Positions 42,877 to 53,118 of a DNA stretch of 64,000 nt are shown here, piece after piece. Made by a program: the position numbers and the translations under genes. Below the pieces are notes generated by a model that was given only the letters and a program-made list of their open reading frames with translations, searched no databases and was not told the DNA's origin. The first letter of the stretch is position 1. Every line of letters starts with the position of its first letter. The DNA is from Streptomyces sp. B21-105 (GTDB lineage: Bacteria; Actinomycetota; Actinomycetes; Streptomycetales; Streptomycetaceae), in NCBI RefSeq assembly GCF_036898465.1, contig NZ_JARUMJ010000001.1, positions 5,084,001-5,148,000 on the forward strand, read 5' to 3'.

Positions 42877-44397
42877 GTGAGTAACGCCACCCTGTCCCCC
42901 CTGCCCTCCGCCGACCGTCCCGACGTCGCGGCCCGGCTGCGGGAGGCCCTGCTCGCGGCCTCCTTCACCGCGGACGGTCTCCTCGAGCTGCTCGGCGCCC
43001 CCGCCTACGCGGCTCTGGCCCGCAGCGAGACCGTTCCCGCGCTGCGCGCGACCCGCGGGGACACGCCGCTGGAGACGCTCGCCCGCCTCTTCCTGCTTCA
43101 GCAACCGGTCCCGCACGCGCGCGTGGCGGAGTTCCTGCCCGTACACGCGTGCGTGGAGAGCGGCTGGCTGGTCCCCACGGGCGGCGACGAGATGGCCGCG
43201 ACCGTCGACGTGCGGCCGTACGGCGGGCCGGGCGGCGAGGACTGGTTCATCGTGTCCGATCTCGGGTGCGCGGTCGGCGGCGCCGGAGGCATCGGCAGCG
43301 ACGCCGAGGGCGTCGTCCTCGGCGTCGGAGGCGCGTCCACGACCCTCGCCGGCGTCACCGTGCGCAAGCCCGTCTCCGCCGCGCTCGACCTGGGCGCCGG
43401 CTCGGGCATCCAGGCGCTGCACGCCGCCCAGCACGCAACGCGCGTGACGGCGACCGACCTCAATCCGCGCGCGCTGCACATCACCGCCCTCACGCTCGCG
43501 CTGTCCGCGGCCCCGGCGGCCGAACTGCGTGAGGGCTCGCTCTTCGAGCCGGTCCGGGACGACGAGACCTACGACCTGATCGTGTCGAACCCGCCGTTCG
43601 TGATCTCGCCGGGCGCCCGGCTGACCTACCGGGACGGCGGGATGGGCGGGGACGATCTGTGCCGCTCGCTCGTTCAAGGGGCGGGGGAACGGCTGAACCA
43701 GGGCGGGTTCGCGCAGTTCCTGGCCAACTGGCAGCACGTGGAAGGGGAGGACTGGCAGGACAGGCTCAGGTCGTGGGTGCCCCGTGGGTGCGACGCGTGG
43801 ATCGTGCAGCGCGAGGTGCAGGACGTCACGCAGTACGCCGAACTCTGGCTGAGGGACGCCGGTGACCACCGCGGCGACCCGGCCGAGTACCAGGCCCGGT
43901 ACGACGCATGGCTGGACGAGTTCGAGGCGCGCAAGGTGAAGGCCGTCGGTTTCGGCTGGATCACGCTCCGCAGGACCGCGGCCGAGGAGCCCGTGATCAC
44001 GGTGGAGGAGTGGCCGCACCCGGTCGAACAGCCGCTCGGTGACGCGGTCCTGGCGCACTTCGAGCGGCTCGACTACCTGCGGGCGCACGATGACGCGGCG
44101 CTGCTCGCCGGCCATTTCAGGCTGGTCGAGGAGGTCGTCCAGGAGCAGGTGGGCCTCCCCGGCGCGGAGGACCCGGAGCACGTGGTGCTGCGCCAGCACC
44201 GCGGCATGCGCCGGGCGACCAAGGTGGACTCGGTCGGCGCGGGCTTCGCGGGCGTGTGCGACGGCTCGCTGAGCGCCGGCCGCATCCTTGACGCGATCGC
44301 CCAGTTGGTGGGCGAGGACCCGGTGCTGCTGCGGGACCGCACTCCGGCCCAGATCCGTCTGCTGGTGGAGCAGGGGTTCCTCGAACCGGCGCAGTGA
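42877..44397 (+). CDS. Class I SAM methyltransferase (RlmG/HemK-like N6/N2 type)
   Basis: A 506-residue protein with an N-terminal helical domain (residues about 1-150) and a Rossmann methyltransferase core. Motif I is AALDLGAGSGIQALHAA near residue 170, motif II ends in TATDLNPRAL, and motif IV is LIVSNPPFVISPG, the NPPF signature of N-methyltransferases acting on RNA, DNA bases or glutamine. The C-terminal 100 residues resemble a winged-helix. Target is not known. GTG 42877 (VSNATLSPLPS) gives the first residues after a G-rich ribosome-binding site. Confidence 0.85.
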   Translation: MSNATLSPLPSADRPDVAARLREALLAASFTADGLLELLGAPAYAALARSETVPALRATRGDTPLETLARLFLLQQPVPHARVAEFLPVHACVESGWLVPTGGDEMAATVDVRPYGGPGGEDWFIVSDLGCAVGGAGGIGSDAEGVVLGVGGASTTLAGVTVRKPVSAALDLGAGSGIQALHAAQHATRVTATDLNPRALHITALTLALSAAPAAELREGSLFEPVRDDETYDLIVSNPPFVISPGARLTYRDGGMGGDDLCRSLVQGAGERLNQGGFAQFLANWQHVEGEDWQDRLRSWVPRGCDAWIVQREVQDVTQYAELWLRDAGDHRGDPAEYQARYDAWLDEFEARKVKAVGFGWITLRRTAAEEPVITVEEWPHPVEQPLGDAVLAHFERLDYLRAHDDAALLAGHFRLVEEVVQEQVGLPGAEDPEHVVLRQHRGMRRATKVDSVGAGFAGVCDGSLSAGRILDAIAQLVGEDPVLLRDRTPAQIRLLVEQGFLEPAQ

Positions 44398-44789
44398 CGC
44401 GGTGCAGCGGCCGGATTTCGGCTCCTCGGGACGGCCCGGTCGTGTCACCACCGGTACACGCGCGCCGTCGCCCAACCGAGCCCGCTGGACGCGCCTCCGC
44501 CCCTCCGGCCGTGGTCGCCACCGACCCGTCCCCGTCCCCGTCCCCGCTTCCACGCCCACCTCTCCTGCCCTTGCTTTCGCTTGCCCGGCCCCTGGCCCGT
44601 CTCGGTGGCGCGGCATCCGCCCCCTGCGTAGTCCAGGTGTTCACCTCGGGTTCGCCGGTTCGCCGCCCGCGCGTGGCAGCGTCCGTGCCGGGGCCGGGGC
44701 CGGGGCCGGGGCCGAGGCGGGGGCCGGGGCCTGCGCCGACGTCGGGACAGGCACGGGCAGGCGGGCAGGCGAAGGGGGCGGGGGCAATC
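44398..44789. repeat. Low-complexity spacer
   Basis: These 392 bp contain CCCCGTCCCCGT-type repeats at about 44530-44550 and a GGGGCC tandem array at about 44689-44735. Long frames cross it on both strands but have biased, repetitive products. No gene is supported. The array could form G-quadruplexes. Confidence 0.6.
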
Positions 44790-44987
44790 ATGGAGAGTGT
44801 GCCGATGATCTTCGCGGGAATGGTGTTCGCCCTGTTCGGGGGCGCTCTGCTGGTGTGGGCCGGGGTCCGGGTGGGGCACCGGGAGCCCGTGGCGCAGGGT
44901 GTGAGCCCTGTCGCATCGGCGGCTCTCGCCCTGCTGGCCTCGGGCGCCGCACTGGTGGTCGGCGTGTGGTGCCTGGCCCGCCGGTGA
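44790..44987 (+). CDS. Small two-helix membrane protein
   Basis: A 65-residue protein starting at ATG 44790 with two hydrophobic segments (MIFAGMVFALFGGALLVWAG and ASAALALLASGAALVVGVW) joined by a short loop. GAAGGGGGCGGGGG stands upstream. No family is recognised. It lies alone between the methyltransferase and topA. Confidence 0.65.
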   Translation: MESVPMIFAGMVFALFGGALLVWAGVRVGHREPVAQGVSPVASAALALLASGAALVVGVWCLARR

Positions 44988-45256
44988 ATCGATCTCGCCG
45001 CACGCGCGTTCGGCCGGCGTGAGTGTGCTCACGCCGATCAGGAGGAAGGCGCCCTCCGGTCGTACGGAAAAGGGCCGGTCGGTACTCCGGGCGGCAGGAA
45101 TGGCGGTAGTCGGGTTACCGTTCGAGTGGCCGTTGCGGGCTTTTCCCGTTTGACACGGGGGCGGGATGTACCGTCACACTCCGCAGCGTCACCATGACCC
45201 GACCCCGGGAGCAAGGCCTGGGGAGGCCCCAGCCTCGACCGGAGAGAAGAGCGAAG

Positions 45257-48097
45257 TTGTCCCCGACCAGCGAGACCGCACAGGGCGGCCGCCGACTCGT
45301 GATCGTCGAGTCGCCTGCCAAGGCGAAGACGATCAAGGGTTATCTCGGCCCCGGCTATATCGTCGAGGCCAGCGTCGGGCACATCCGCGACCTTCCCAAC
45401 GGCGCCGCGGAGGTGCCGGACCAGTACACGGGCGAGGTCCGCCGCCTCGGTGTGGACGTCGAGCACGACTTCCAGCCGATCTACGTGGTCAACGCCGACA
45501 AGCGGGCGCAGGTCAAGAAGCTCAAGGACCTGCTGAAGGAGTCCGACGAGCTCTTCCTCGCCACCGATGAGGACCGCGAGGGCGAGGCGATCGCCTGGCA
45601 CCTCCAGGAAGTGCTCAAGCCGAAGATCCCGGTCAAGCGGATGGTCTTCCACGAGATCACCAAGGACGCGATCAGGGCCGCCGTCGCCAACCCGCGCCAG
45701 CTCAACCAGAAACTGGTCGACGCCCAGGAGACCCGCCGCATCCTCGACCGCCTCTACGGCTACGAGGTCTCGCCGGTCCTGTGGAAGAAGGTCATGCCGC
45801 GCCTGTCGGCGGGGCGTGTCCAGTCCGTCGCCACCCGTCTCGTCGTCGAGCGGGAACGCGAGCGCATCGCGTTTCGCTCTGCTGAGTACTGGGATCTGAC
45901 GGGCACCTTCGCGACCGGCCGCGCCGGTGACCCGTCGGACCCGTCGTCGCTGGTCGCCCGCCTCCAGTCCGTCGACGGCAGGCGAGTCGCACAGGGCCGC
46001 GACTTCGATTCCCTGGGACAACTCAAGAGCGCGAACACCCTCCCGCTCGACGAGGCGAACGCCCGCGCCCTGGCCGCCGCCCTGGAGAACACCCGGTTCT
46101 CCGTGCGCTCCGTCGAGTCGAAGCCGTACCGCCGCTCGCCGTACGCCCCGTTCCGTACGACGACCCTGCAGCAGGAGGCCAGCCGCAAGCTGGGCTTCGG
46201 CGCGAAGGCCACGATGCAGGTCGCGCAGAAGCTGTACGAGAACGGCTACATCACGTACATGCGTACGGACTCCACGACCCTGAGCGGCACGGCCGTCTCC
46301 GCGGCCCGCGCCCAGGTCACACAGCTGTACGGCGCCGACTATCTGCCGGCCCAGCCGCGCACGTACGCCGCGAAGGTCAAGAACGCGCAGGAGGCGCACG
46401 AGGCGATCCGCCCATCGGGTGATCGTTTCCGCACCCCCGCGGAGACGGGCCTGGCCGGCGACCAGTTCCGGCTGTACGAGCTGATCTGGAAGCGGACCGT
46501 CGCCTCCCAGATGAAGGACGCGACCGGCAACAGCGTCACCGTCAAGATCGGCGGCACCGCGGCCGACGGCCGGGACGTCGAGTTCAGTGCCTCCGGCAAG
46601 ACGATCACCTTCCACGGCTTCCTCAAGGCGTACGTCGAAGGCGCCGACGACCCGAACGCCGAGCTGGACGACCGTGAGCGCCGGCTGCCCCAGGTCGCCG
46701 AGGGCGACCCGCTGTCCGCCGAGCAGATCACGGTCGACGGGCACGCCACCAAGCCCCCGGCCCGCTACACCGAGGCCAGCCTCGTCAAGGAGCTCGAAGA
46801 GCGCGAGATCGGCCGGCCGTCCACGTACGCGTCGATCATCGGCACGATCCTCGACCGCGGCTACGTCTTCAAGAAGGGCACGGCGCTCGTCCCGTCCTTC
46901 CTGTCCTTCGCCGTGGTCAACCTCCTGGAGAAGCACTTCGGGCGGCTCGTCGACTACGACTTCACCGCCAAGATGGAGGACGACCTCGACCGCATCGCCA
47001 ACGGCGAGGCGCAGTCCGTGCCGTGGCTCAGGAGGTTCTACTTCGGCGAGGGCGCGGCCGAGGGCCGTGCCGCCGACGCAGGCAACGGCGACGGGGACCA
47101 CCTCGGAGGTCTCAAGGAACTGGTCACCGACCTGGGCGCGATCGACGCGCGCGAGGTGTCCTCGTTCCCCGTCGGCAACGGCATCATGCTGCGGGTCGGC
47201 CGCTTCGGCCCGTACATCGAGCGCGGGGAGAAGGGCGCCGAGGGTCACCAGCGGGCGGACATCGCCGAAGAGCTGGCGCCCGACGAGCTGACCCTCGAGA
47301 TGGCCGAGGAACTCCTCGCCGCACCGAGCGGTGACTTCGAACTGGGCGCCGACCCGGAGACGGGTCACCAGATCGTCGCCAGGAAGGGCCGCTACGGCCC
47401 GTACGTCACCGAGGTGCTCCCCGAGGGCACCCCGAAGACCGGCAAGAACGCCGTGAAGCCGCGTACTGCCTCGCTGTTCAAGACGATGTCGCCGGACACG
47501 GTGACGCTGGCGGAGGCCCTCAAGCTGATGTCCCTGCCGCGCGTCGTCGGCGTGGACGCGGAGGGCCAGGAGATCACCGCGCAGAACGGCCGCTACGGGC
47601 CCTACCTGAAGAAGGGCACGGACTCGCGGTCGCTGCAGACCGAGGAGCAGCTCTTCACGATCACCCTCGAAGAGGCGCTGGAGATCTACTCCCAGCCCAA
47701 GCAGCGCGGCCGGGCAGCCGCCAAACCGCCGCTGAAGGAGCTGGGCGCGGACCCGGTCAGCGGAAAGCCCGTCGTCGTCAAGGACGGCCGCTTCGGCCCG
47801 TACGTCACCGACGGGGAAACCAACGCGACCCTGCGCTCCGGCGACAGCGTCGAGGAGATCACCCCCGAGCGCGGCTACGAGCTACTCGCCGAGAAGCGCG
47901 CCAAGGCGCCCGCCAAGAAGACGGCGAAGAAGGCCCCGGCGAAGAAGACGACCACCGCGAAGAAGGCCGCGCCGGCGAAGAAGGCCGCGGCCAAGAAGAC
48001 CACGACGGCCGCGAAGACGACGACGGCGAAGAAGACCACTGCGAAGAAGAGCACCGCGACGAAGACGACGGCCGCACGGTCGGCGTCCGAGGACTGA
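45257..48097 (+). CDS. topA: DNA topoisomerase I
   Basis: A 946-residue type IA topoisomerase that relaxes negative supercoils. The TOPRIM domain starts with LVIVESPAKAKTIKGYLG and contains FLATDEDREGEAIAWHL; the catalytic tyrosine lies in YITYMRTDSTTLS. TTG 45257 (LSPTSETAQGG) is taken as start because the conserved sequence begins there and GGAGAGAAGAG precedes it; ATG 45194 is an alternative. The C-terminus has repeated FGPYV/GRYGPYL modules instead of zinc fingers, then a long Lys/Ala tail (PAKKTAKKAPAKKTTTAKK). Such tails raise processivity in actinobacterial TopA. Confidence 0.96.
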   Translation: MSPTSETAQGGRRLVIVESPAKAKTIKGYLGPGYIVEASVGHIRDLPNGAAEVPDQYTGEVRRLGVDVEHDFQPIYVVNADKRAQVKKLKDLLKESDELFLATDEDREGEAIAWHLQEVLKPKIPVKRMVFHEITKDAIRAAVANPRQLNQKLVDAQETRRILDRLYGYEVSPVLWKKVMPRLSAGRVQSVATRLVVERERERIAFRSAEYWDLTGTFATGRAGDPSDPSSLVARLQSVDGRRVAQGRDFDSLGQLKSANTLPLDEANARALAAALENTRFSVRSVESKPYRRSPYAPFRTTTLQQEASRKLGFGAKATMQVAQKLYENGYITYMRTDSTTLSGTAVSAARAQVTQLYGADYLPAQPRTYAAKVKNAQEAHEAIRPSGDRFRTPAETGLAGDQFRLYELIWKRTVASQMKDATGNSVTVKIGGTAADGRDVEFSASGKTITFHGFLKAYVEGADDPNAELDDRERRLPQVAEGDPLSAEQITVDGHATKPPARYTEASLVKELEEREIGRPSTYASIIGTILDRGYVFKKGTALVPSFLSFAVVNLLEKHFGRLVDYDFTAKMEDDLDRIANGEAQSVPWLRRFYFGEGAAEGRAADAGNGDGDHLGGLKELVTDLGAIDAREVSSFPVGNGIMLRVGRFGPYIERGEKGAEGHQRADIAEELAPDELTLEMAEELLAAPSGDFELGADPETGHQIVARKGRYGPYVTEVLPEGTPKTGKNAVKPRTASLFKTMSPDTVTLAEALKLMSLPRVVGVDAEGQEITAQNGRYGPYLKKGTDSRSLQTEEQLFTITLEEALEIYSQPKQRGRAAAKPPLKELGADPVSGKPVVVKDGRFGPYVTDGETNATLRSGDSVEEITPERGYELLAEKRAKAPAKKTAKKAPAKKTTTAKKAAPAKKAAAKKTTTAAKTTTAKKTTAKKSTATKTTAARSASED

Positions 48098-48332
48098 CCG
48101 GCCCGGCCCGGCCCGGACCGCAGCCCCTCCCGGACGGATCGCCCCTTTCGCGCATTCAGTGCCTGTCAGGCGTTACAGGCGGCGGATCCGGCACGGTTCG
48201 CACACGGTTTCCGCACGGATTCCGCACGGCGCGTTCGCGAAACGACCGGCCCCGGCATCACTTTGGTGTCGGGGTTGTCGCACGCCCGGACGGGGGCCAC
48301 GGGCTGTCGGTCGCGGCCGATAGGCTGAAAGC

Positions 48333-51300
48333 ATGACGCGAGCCGAGCAGCCAACGGCCCACCACCCGGCCCCGGACGACGCCCTGGTGGCGGACTCCCG
48401 CGAGCGTGCCGTGCGCGCGCTGTTGCGCGAGCCACAGCTCAAGCGGCTCTGGAGCGCGCAGCTGGTGAGCGGTGTGGGAGACGCCCTCGCCCTTCTGGTC
48501 TTCGTCCTCCTCGTCCTCCAGACGGCCATCGCCGAGGCCTCCTTCGGGGGCGGCTACCGGGGCGTGGCGTTCGCGGTGGCGACCGTCTTCGGGGTGCGCA
48601 TTCTGGCCACCCTGCTGTTCGGGGCGGTCCTCCTCGGTCCGTTGACGTCACTGACATCGCCCGACGGCCCGCTCGACCGCCGCTGGACCATGGTCGCCGC
48701 CGACGGTCTGCGCGCCGCGCTCCTGATCGTCGCGCCCTTGTGGATCGACTGGACTCCCGACGACGCGCTGCCCCTGCTGCTCGTCACCGTGTTCGTGACG
48801 GGCGTCGCCGAACGGTTCTGGACGGTCGCCCGGGAGAGCGCCGCCCCCGCCCTGCTGCCCGCGCCGCCTCTGGAGGGCGCGACGGTACGCCCGCTGCCGG
48901 ACCACATGGACGCCCTGCGCCGCCTGTCGCTGCGCACCGGATTCGTGACGATCCCGGTGGGTGCGGTCACCCTGGTCGCCGCGGCGTTGTTCAACAATCT
49001 GCTGGGCATCGGCATCGCCTGGTTCGACCAGCATCAGGCGGCTCTCGCCTCGTACGTCGCCGGAGGGCTCTTCGCCGGGTCGCTGTCCATCGTGACGTTC
49101 CTCGAACTACCCGCGGTGCGTACCCCCCGCGCGCGGTCACCGCTCGAGGGCCTGCGCCGCCCCCGCACCGCCACCGGCGTCGACAGCGGACGCACGGGCG
49201 CCGTCCCGCTGCTGGTCCTCGCCTGCGCCGCGGTCGCCGGAGCGATCGCCGCCGCCGTGGCCGTCGCCGTGCTGCACGCCACGGACCTGGGCGGCGGCCC
49301 GGTCCTGTACGGACTGCTCGTCCTCGGGCTGACCGGCGGCGTCGTCATCGGCGTCCGCACCGCTCCGAAGGTGCTGGTGTCACTTTCGCGGCGCAGGCTG
49401 CTCGCTCTTGCCCTCGCCTTCACCGGCGTGGCACTGCTGGCCGCCGGCCTGGTCCCGGACGTCACCAGCGTGCTGCTGATCGTGACCCTGGCCGGCGTCG
49501 GCGCGGGCGTCGCCGCCAACACCGGGCACGCGCTGCTCGACCAGGAGACCGAGGACCACCGCCGCGCGCGGACGAACGAGCACCTGCACGCCGTGGTCCG
49601 GGTCCTGGTGGCGCTGGGTGCGCTGCTCGCCCCGGTCGTCGCGGCGCTCATCGGCCCGCACCGGCTGGAGAACGGCAGGTTCGTCTTCGCGCACGGCGGA
49701 GCGGCGTTCGTGCTCATGCTGGTCGGCGCGCTGCTGCTGCCGGTGGCCGCCGTGGTCCTCGCCAAGGTCGACGACCGCTCCGGCGTCCCTCTGCGAAAGG
49801 ACCTGCGGGACGCGCTGCGGGGCGGCGACGACCCGGAGACGATGCCGGCCGCGAACGGCTTCTTCATCGCCCTGGAGGGCGGCGACGGCGCCGGCAAGTC
49901 CACCCAGGCCGAGGCGCTCGCCGAGTGGATCAGGGCCAAGGGCCACGAGGTCGTCCTCACCCGCGAGCCCGGCGCCACGCCCGTGGGCAAGCGGCTGCGT
50001 TCGATCCTGCTCGACGTCTCGAGTGCCGGGCTGTCCCATCGCGCGGAGGCGCTGCTGTACGCGGCGGACCGCGCGGAGCACGTCGACACCGTCGTACGGC
50101 CCGCGCTGGAACGCGGCGCGGTGGTCATCACCGACCGGTACGTCGACTCGTCCGTGGCCTACCAGGGCGCCGGCCGTGACCTGTCCCCGACCGAGATCGC
50201 GCGGATCTCGCGCTGGGCGACGAACGGCCTGGTCCCGCATCTGACGGTCCTTCTGGACGTGTCGCCGGAGGCGGCCCGGGAGCGTTTCACGGAGGCGCCG
50301 GACCGGCTGGAGTCGGAACCGGCGGAGTTCCACGCGCGCGTGCGCTCCGGTTTCCTCACCCTGGCCGCCGCTGACCCGGGGCGATACCTGGTGGTCGACG
50401 CGGCCCAGGAGCCCGAGGCCGTCACCGCCGTCGTCCGGCACCGGCTCGACCTGTTGCTGCCCCTGTCCGAGGCCGAGATCAAGGCCCAGGAGGAGGCGCG
50501 CAGGAAGGCCGAGGAGGAGGCGCGCAGGAAGGCCGAGGAGGAGGCCGCGCGCAAGGCCGAGGAGGAGCGTCTCGAGCGCGAGCGCCAGGAGCAGCTCGCC
50601 AAGCTGCGCGCCGAGGAGGAGGAGCGCAAGCGGCGCGAGCTGGAGGAGGCGCAGCGCCGCGAGGCCGAACGGCAGGCCGAGGAGGCCCGGCTGCGCGCCG
50701 AGGAGGCGCGGAGGCGGGCTGAGGAGGAGCGGGTCCGGCTCCTCGCGGAGGAGAAGGCCCGCGCCGAGGAGGAGGCCCGCCGCAAGGCGGACGAGGAGCG
50801 GCGTCGCAAGCAGGCCGAGGAAGAGGCCAGGGCGCGCGCCGAGGCCGAGACCCGCCGGCTGGAGAAGCAGCGCAAGGCCGAGGAGGCGCTGCTGCGGGCC
50901 GAGCAGGCCCGGCGTGCGGCCGAGCAGGCCGCCGCAGCCGCGTCGGTCGGCCCGAAGCCGCCCCGCCCGGCACCGGCCGCGGCTGCGGCTGCGGCTCCGG
51001 CGGTCCCGCCGGAGGCGGTGACCGTGCCGACGCCGGTGGTGACTCCGACCAACGCGTCGGGCGGGCCGGTGGACGAGACGGCGGTGCTGCCGCCGATCCG
51101 GATGGACAAGGAACCCGAGCAGCCCTCCCGGCCGTCGGCGGAGCCCGCAGGGTGGGCGGCCGACGCCGAGGTGACGACCGAGCTGCCGCAGCCGTCGATC
51201 CCGGCAGGCGCCGCGGACGAGACGGCGGTCCTGCCCCCGGTGCGTGACCAGGGCCCCGATGACGAGACTGCCGTACTGCCTCCGGTGAGGGACGAGAGCC

Positions 51301-51578
51301 CCTCGGACCGGGTGCCGCCGGGCTTCTTCCGCGACGAGCGGGGCGGACGGGCCGAGCGGGGCGGGGCGCGTCCGGACGGTACCGACGACCGCACGCGCGA
51401 ACTGCCTCAGCTCGACGAGGAGGGCGCGCCCCGGCAGCGCCCCCGTCCGGACTGGGCCGAGGAGACCCCGCTGGACGATCTGCCCACACTCGCGGACGAA
51501 CTGCTGGGACCGCACCGCGACGAGGACGACGGCGACGAGGGACGCGAGGACGGCCGTGGGCGGGGCCGTCGCCGCTGA
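48333..51578 (+). CDS. tmk: Membrane domain - thymidylate kinase - coiled-coil fusion
   Basis: A 1081-residue fusion. Residues about 40-490 form an MFS-like membrane domain of roughly 12 helices. The dTMP kinase domain (about 505-710) has P-loop EGGDGAGKSTQAEAL, DRYVDSSVAYQGAG and a lid region, and should make dTDP from dTMP for DNA synthesis. Residues about 713-870 are an almost continuous charged coiled coil (EARRKAEEEARRKAEEE). The rest is a disordered acidic tail with three copies of DETAVLPP. This arrangement is known in Streptomyces (SCO3542). ATG 48333 follows the topA spacer. It is upstream of holB, as in many bacteria. Confidence 0.92.
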   Translation: MTRAEQPTAHHPAPDDALVADSRERAVRALLREPQLKRLWSAQLVSGVGDALALLVFVLLVLQTAIAEASFGGGYRGVAFAVATVFGVRILATLLFGAVLLGPLTSLTSPDGPLDRRWTMVAADGLRAALLIVAPLWIDWTPDDALPLLLVTVFVTGVAERFWTVARESAAPALLPAPPLEGATVRPLPDHMDALRRLSLRTGFVTIPVGAVTLVAAALFNNLLGIGIAWFDQHQAALASYVAGGLFAGSLSIVTFLELPAVRTPRARSPLEGLRRPRTATGVDSGRTGAVPLLVLACAAVAGAIAAAVAVAVLHATDLGGGPVLYGLLVLGLTGGVVIGVRTAPKVLVSLSRRRLLALALAFTGVALLAAGLVPDVTSVLLIVTLAGVGAGVAANTGHALLDQETEDHRRARTNEHLHAVVRVLVALGALLAPVVAALIGPHRLENGRFVFAHGGAAFVLMLVGALLLPVAAVVLAKVDDRSGVPLRKDLRDALRGGDDPETMPAANGFFIALEGGDGAGKSTQAEALAEWIRAKGHEVVLTREPGATPVGKRLRSILLDVSSAGLSHRAEALLYAADRAEHVDTVVRPALERGAVVITDRYVDSSVAYQGAGRDLSPTEIARISRWATNGLVPHLTVLLDVSPEAARERFTEAPDRLESEPAEFHARVRSGFLTLAAADPGRYLVVDAAQEPEAVTAVVRHRLDLLLPLSEAEIKAQEEARRKAEEEARRKAEEEAARKAEEERLERERQEQLAKLRAEEEERKRRELEEAQRREAERQAEEARLRAEEARRRAEEERVRLLAEEKARAEEEARRKADEERRRKQAEEEARARAEAETRRLEKQRKAEEALLRAEQARRAAEQAAAAASVGPKPPRPAPAAAAAAAPAVPPEAVTVPTPVVTPTNASGGPVDETAVLPPIRMDKEPEQPSRPSAEPAGWAADAEVTTELPQPSIPAGAADETAVLPPVRDQGPDDETAVLPPVRDESPSDRVPPGFFRDERGGRAERGGARPDGTDDRTRELPQLDEEGAPRQRPRPDWAEETPLDDLPTLADELLGPHRDEDDGDEGREDGRGRGRRR

Positions 51579-51745
51579 GCGAGCCTGTCGTGGTGTCGTG
51601 GGTGCGGCGGGCCCGTTCAACGGGACCCGCCGACGGCCCGCCCGCGTCGCCTGCCCCGTCCGCCTCGCCCTCCGGCCCGGTTGTCAGTGGTGGCCCGCAC
51701 AATGGAACCCGCAGCGCGAAACGTGACGAAAGGGCGGCGTGACGC

Positions 51746-52951
51746 ATGACCGTGTGGGACGACCTCGTCGGGCAGGAGAAGGTGAGCGAGCAGCTGATCG
51801 CGGCCGCTCGGGACGCCGACGCGTTCGTCACCGCGGCCGCCTCCGGCACCGCCCCGCCGGAGGCGTCGAAGATGACGCACGCCTGGCTGTTCACCGGCCC
51901 GCCGGGTGCCGGCCGCAGCCGGACGGCGCGGGCCTTCGCCGCCGCCCTGCAGTGCGTGAGCCCCGATCGGGCGCTGGGCGGCATGCCGGGCTGCGGGTTC
52001 TGCGACGGCTGCCATACGGCGCTCATCGGCACGCACGCCGACGTCACGACCGTCGCCGCGGTCGGGTCGCAGATCCTCGCCGAGGACATGCGCGACACGG
52101 TCCGCAAGTCCTACACCTCACCCGCCACGGGCCGCTGGCAGGTCATCCTCGTCGAGGACGCGGAGCGGCTGAACGAGAAGTCGGCCAACGCCGTGCTGAA
52201 GGCGGTCGAGGAGCCCGCCCCCCGCACGGTCTGGATGCTCTGCGCGCCCTCCCTGGAGGACGTGCTGCCCACCATCCGCTCCCGCTGCCGGCACCTGAAC
52301 CTGCGCACGCCCTCCGTCGACGCCGTCGCCGACATGCTCGTACGGCGTGAGGGCATCGAGCCGGCCGTCGCCGCGGCCGCCGCCCGGGCCACCCAGGGGC
52401 ATGTCGACCGGGCCCGGCGGCTCGCCACCGACCCCGCCGCGCGCGAGCGCCGGGCGACCGTGCTGAAGGTGCCCCTGCGCGTCGACGACGTCGGCGGCTG
52501 CCTCAGAGCGGCCCAGGAGCTCGTCGACGCGGCCGCCGAGGACGCCAAACAGCTGGCGGAGGAGCGGGACGGCAAGGAGACCGAGGAGCTGAAGGCGGCC
52601 CTGGGCGCGGTCCAGGGTGGCCGGATGCCGCGCGGTACGGCGGGCGTCATGAAGGACCTGGAGGACAAGCAGAAGCGGCGCAGGACGCGCACGCAGCGCG
52701 ACAGCCTCGACCTCGCGCTGACCGACCTCACCGCTTTCTACCGGGATGTTCTGGCGCTGCAGCTCGGCTCCCGCATCGCGATCGCCAACGCGGACGCCGA
52801 AGACGCGCTGGAGCGGCTTGCCCGGGCCGGCAGACCGGAGTCGACGCTTCGCCGCATCGACGCCATCGCCGCCTGCCGAGACGCCCTCGACCGCAACGTG
52901 GCCCCGCTGCTCGCGGTGGAGGCGATGACGCTCGCCCTGAGAGCGGGCTGA
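51746..52951 (+). CDS. holB: DNA polymerase III clamp-loader subunit delta prime
   Basis: A 401-residue AAA+ clamp-loader protein. The P-loop is FTGPPGAGRSRTARAFA, with Arg where ATP-hydrolysing loaders have Lys, as expected for the non-hydrolysing delta prime. The zinc module uses LQC plus CGFCDGCH, the Walker B-like region is VILVEDAERLNEKSANA and the arginine-finger motif is TIRSRCRHL. ATG 51746 starts MTVWDDLVGQEKVSEQL. A charged helical insert near residues 265-325 (AEDAKQLAEERDGKETEEL) is longer than in E. coli HolB. Its position after tmk is conserved. Confidence 0.94.
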   Translation: MTVWDDLVGQEKVSEQLIAAARDADAFVTAAASGTAPPEASKMTHAWLFTGPPGAGRSRTARAFAAALQCVSPDRALGGMPGCGFCDGCHTALIGTHADVTTVAAVGSQILAEDMRDTVRKSYTSPATGRWQVILVEDAERLNEKSANAVLKAVEEPAPRTVWMLCAPSLEDVLPTIRSRCRHLNLRTPSVDAVADMLVRREGIEPAVAAAAARATQGHVDRARRLATDPAARERRATVLKVPLRVDDVGGCLRAAQELVDAAAEDAKQLAEERDGKETEELKAALGAVQGGRMPRGTAGVMKDLEDKQKRRRTRTQRDSLDLALTDLTAFYRDVLALQLGSRIAIANADAEDALERLARAGRPESTLRRIDAIAACRDALDRNVAPLLAVEAMTLALRAG

Positions 52952-52954
52952 CGA

Positions 52955-53045
52955 GAACGCCGAACCCGTGAGCCCTGACGACATGGATTGTCTGACGACG
53001 TTGGTTGTCTGACGACGTTGGTTGTCTGACGGCGTTGCTTGATTG
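52955..53045. repeat. Tandem repeat between holB and the protease gene
   Basis: Four degenerate copies of about 17 bp (GTTGTCTGACGACGTTG) occupy this spacer, with ACGAC and TTGTCTG recurring. No gene. The repeats may bind a protein or simply expand and contract. Confidence 0.75.
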
Positions 53046-53118
53046 ACGGCATCACTCGTCCGTGAGCACTTGGTGCACGCAGCGCATGCGCTCGGTCGCT
53101 CACAGTTACGCTCGTTGG

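Noticed and set aside
45038..47368. 776-residue minus-strand frame over topA
   Set aside because: topA on the plus strand is unmistakable; the reverse product has no domain.
49380..51620. 746-residue minus-strand frame over the tmk fusion
   Set aside because: The plus strand carries P-loop and coiled-coil sequence; the reverse strand reads Leu-rich repeats from the coiled-coil codons.
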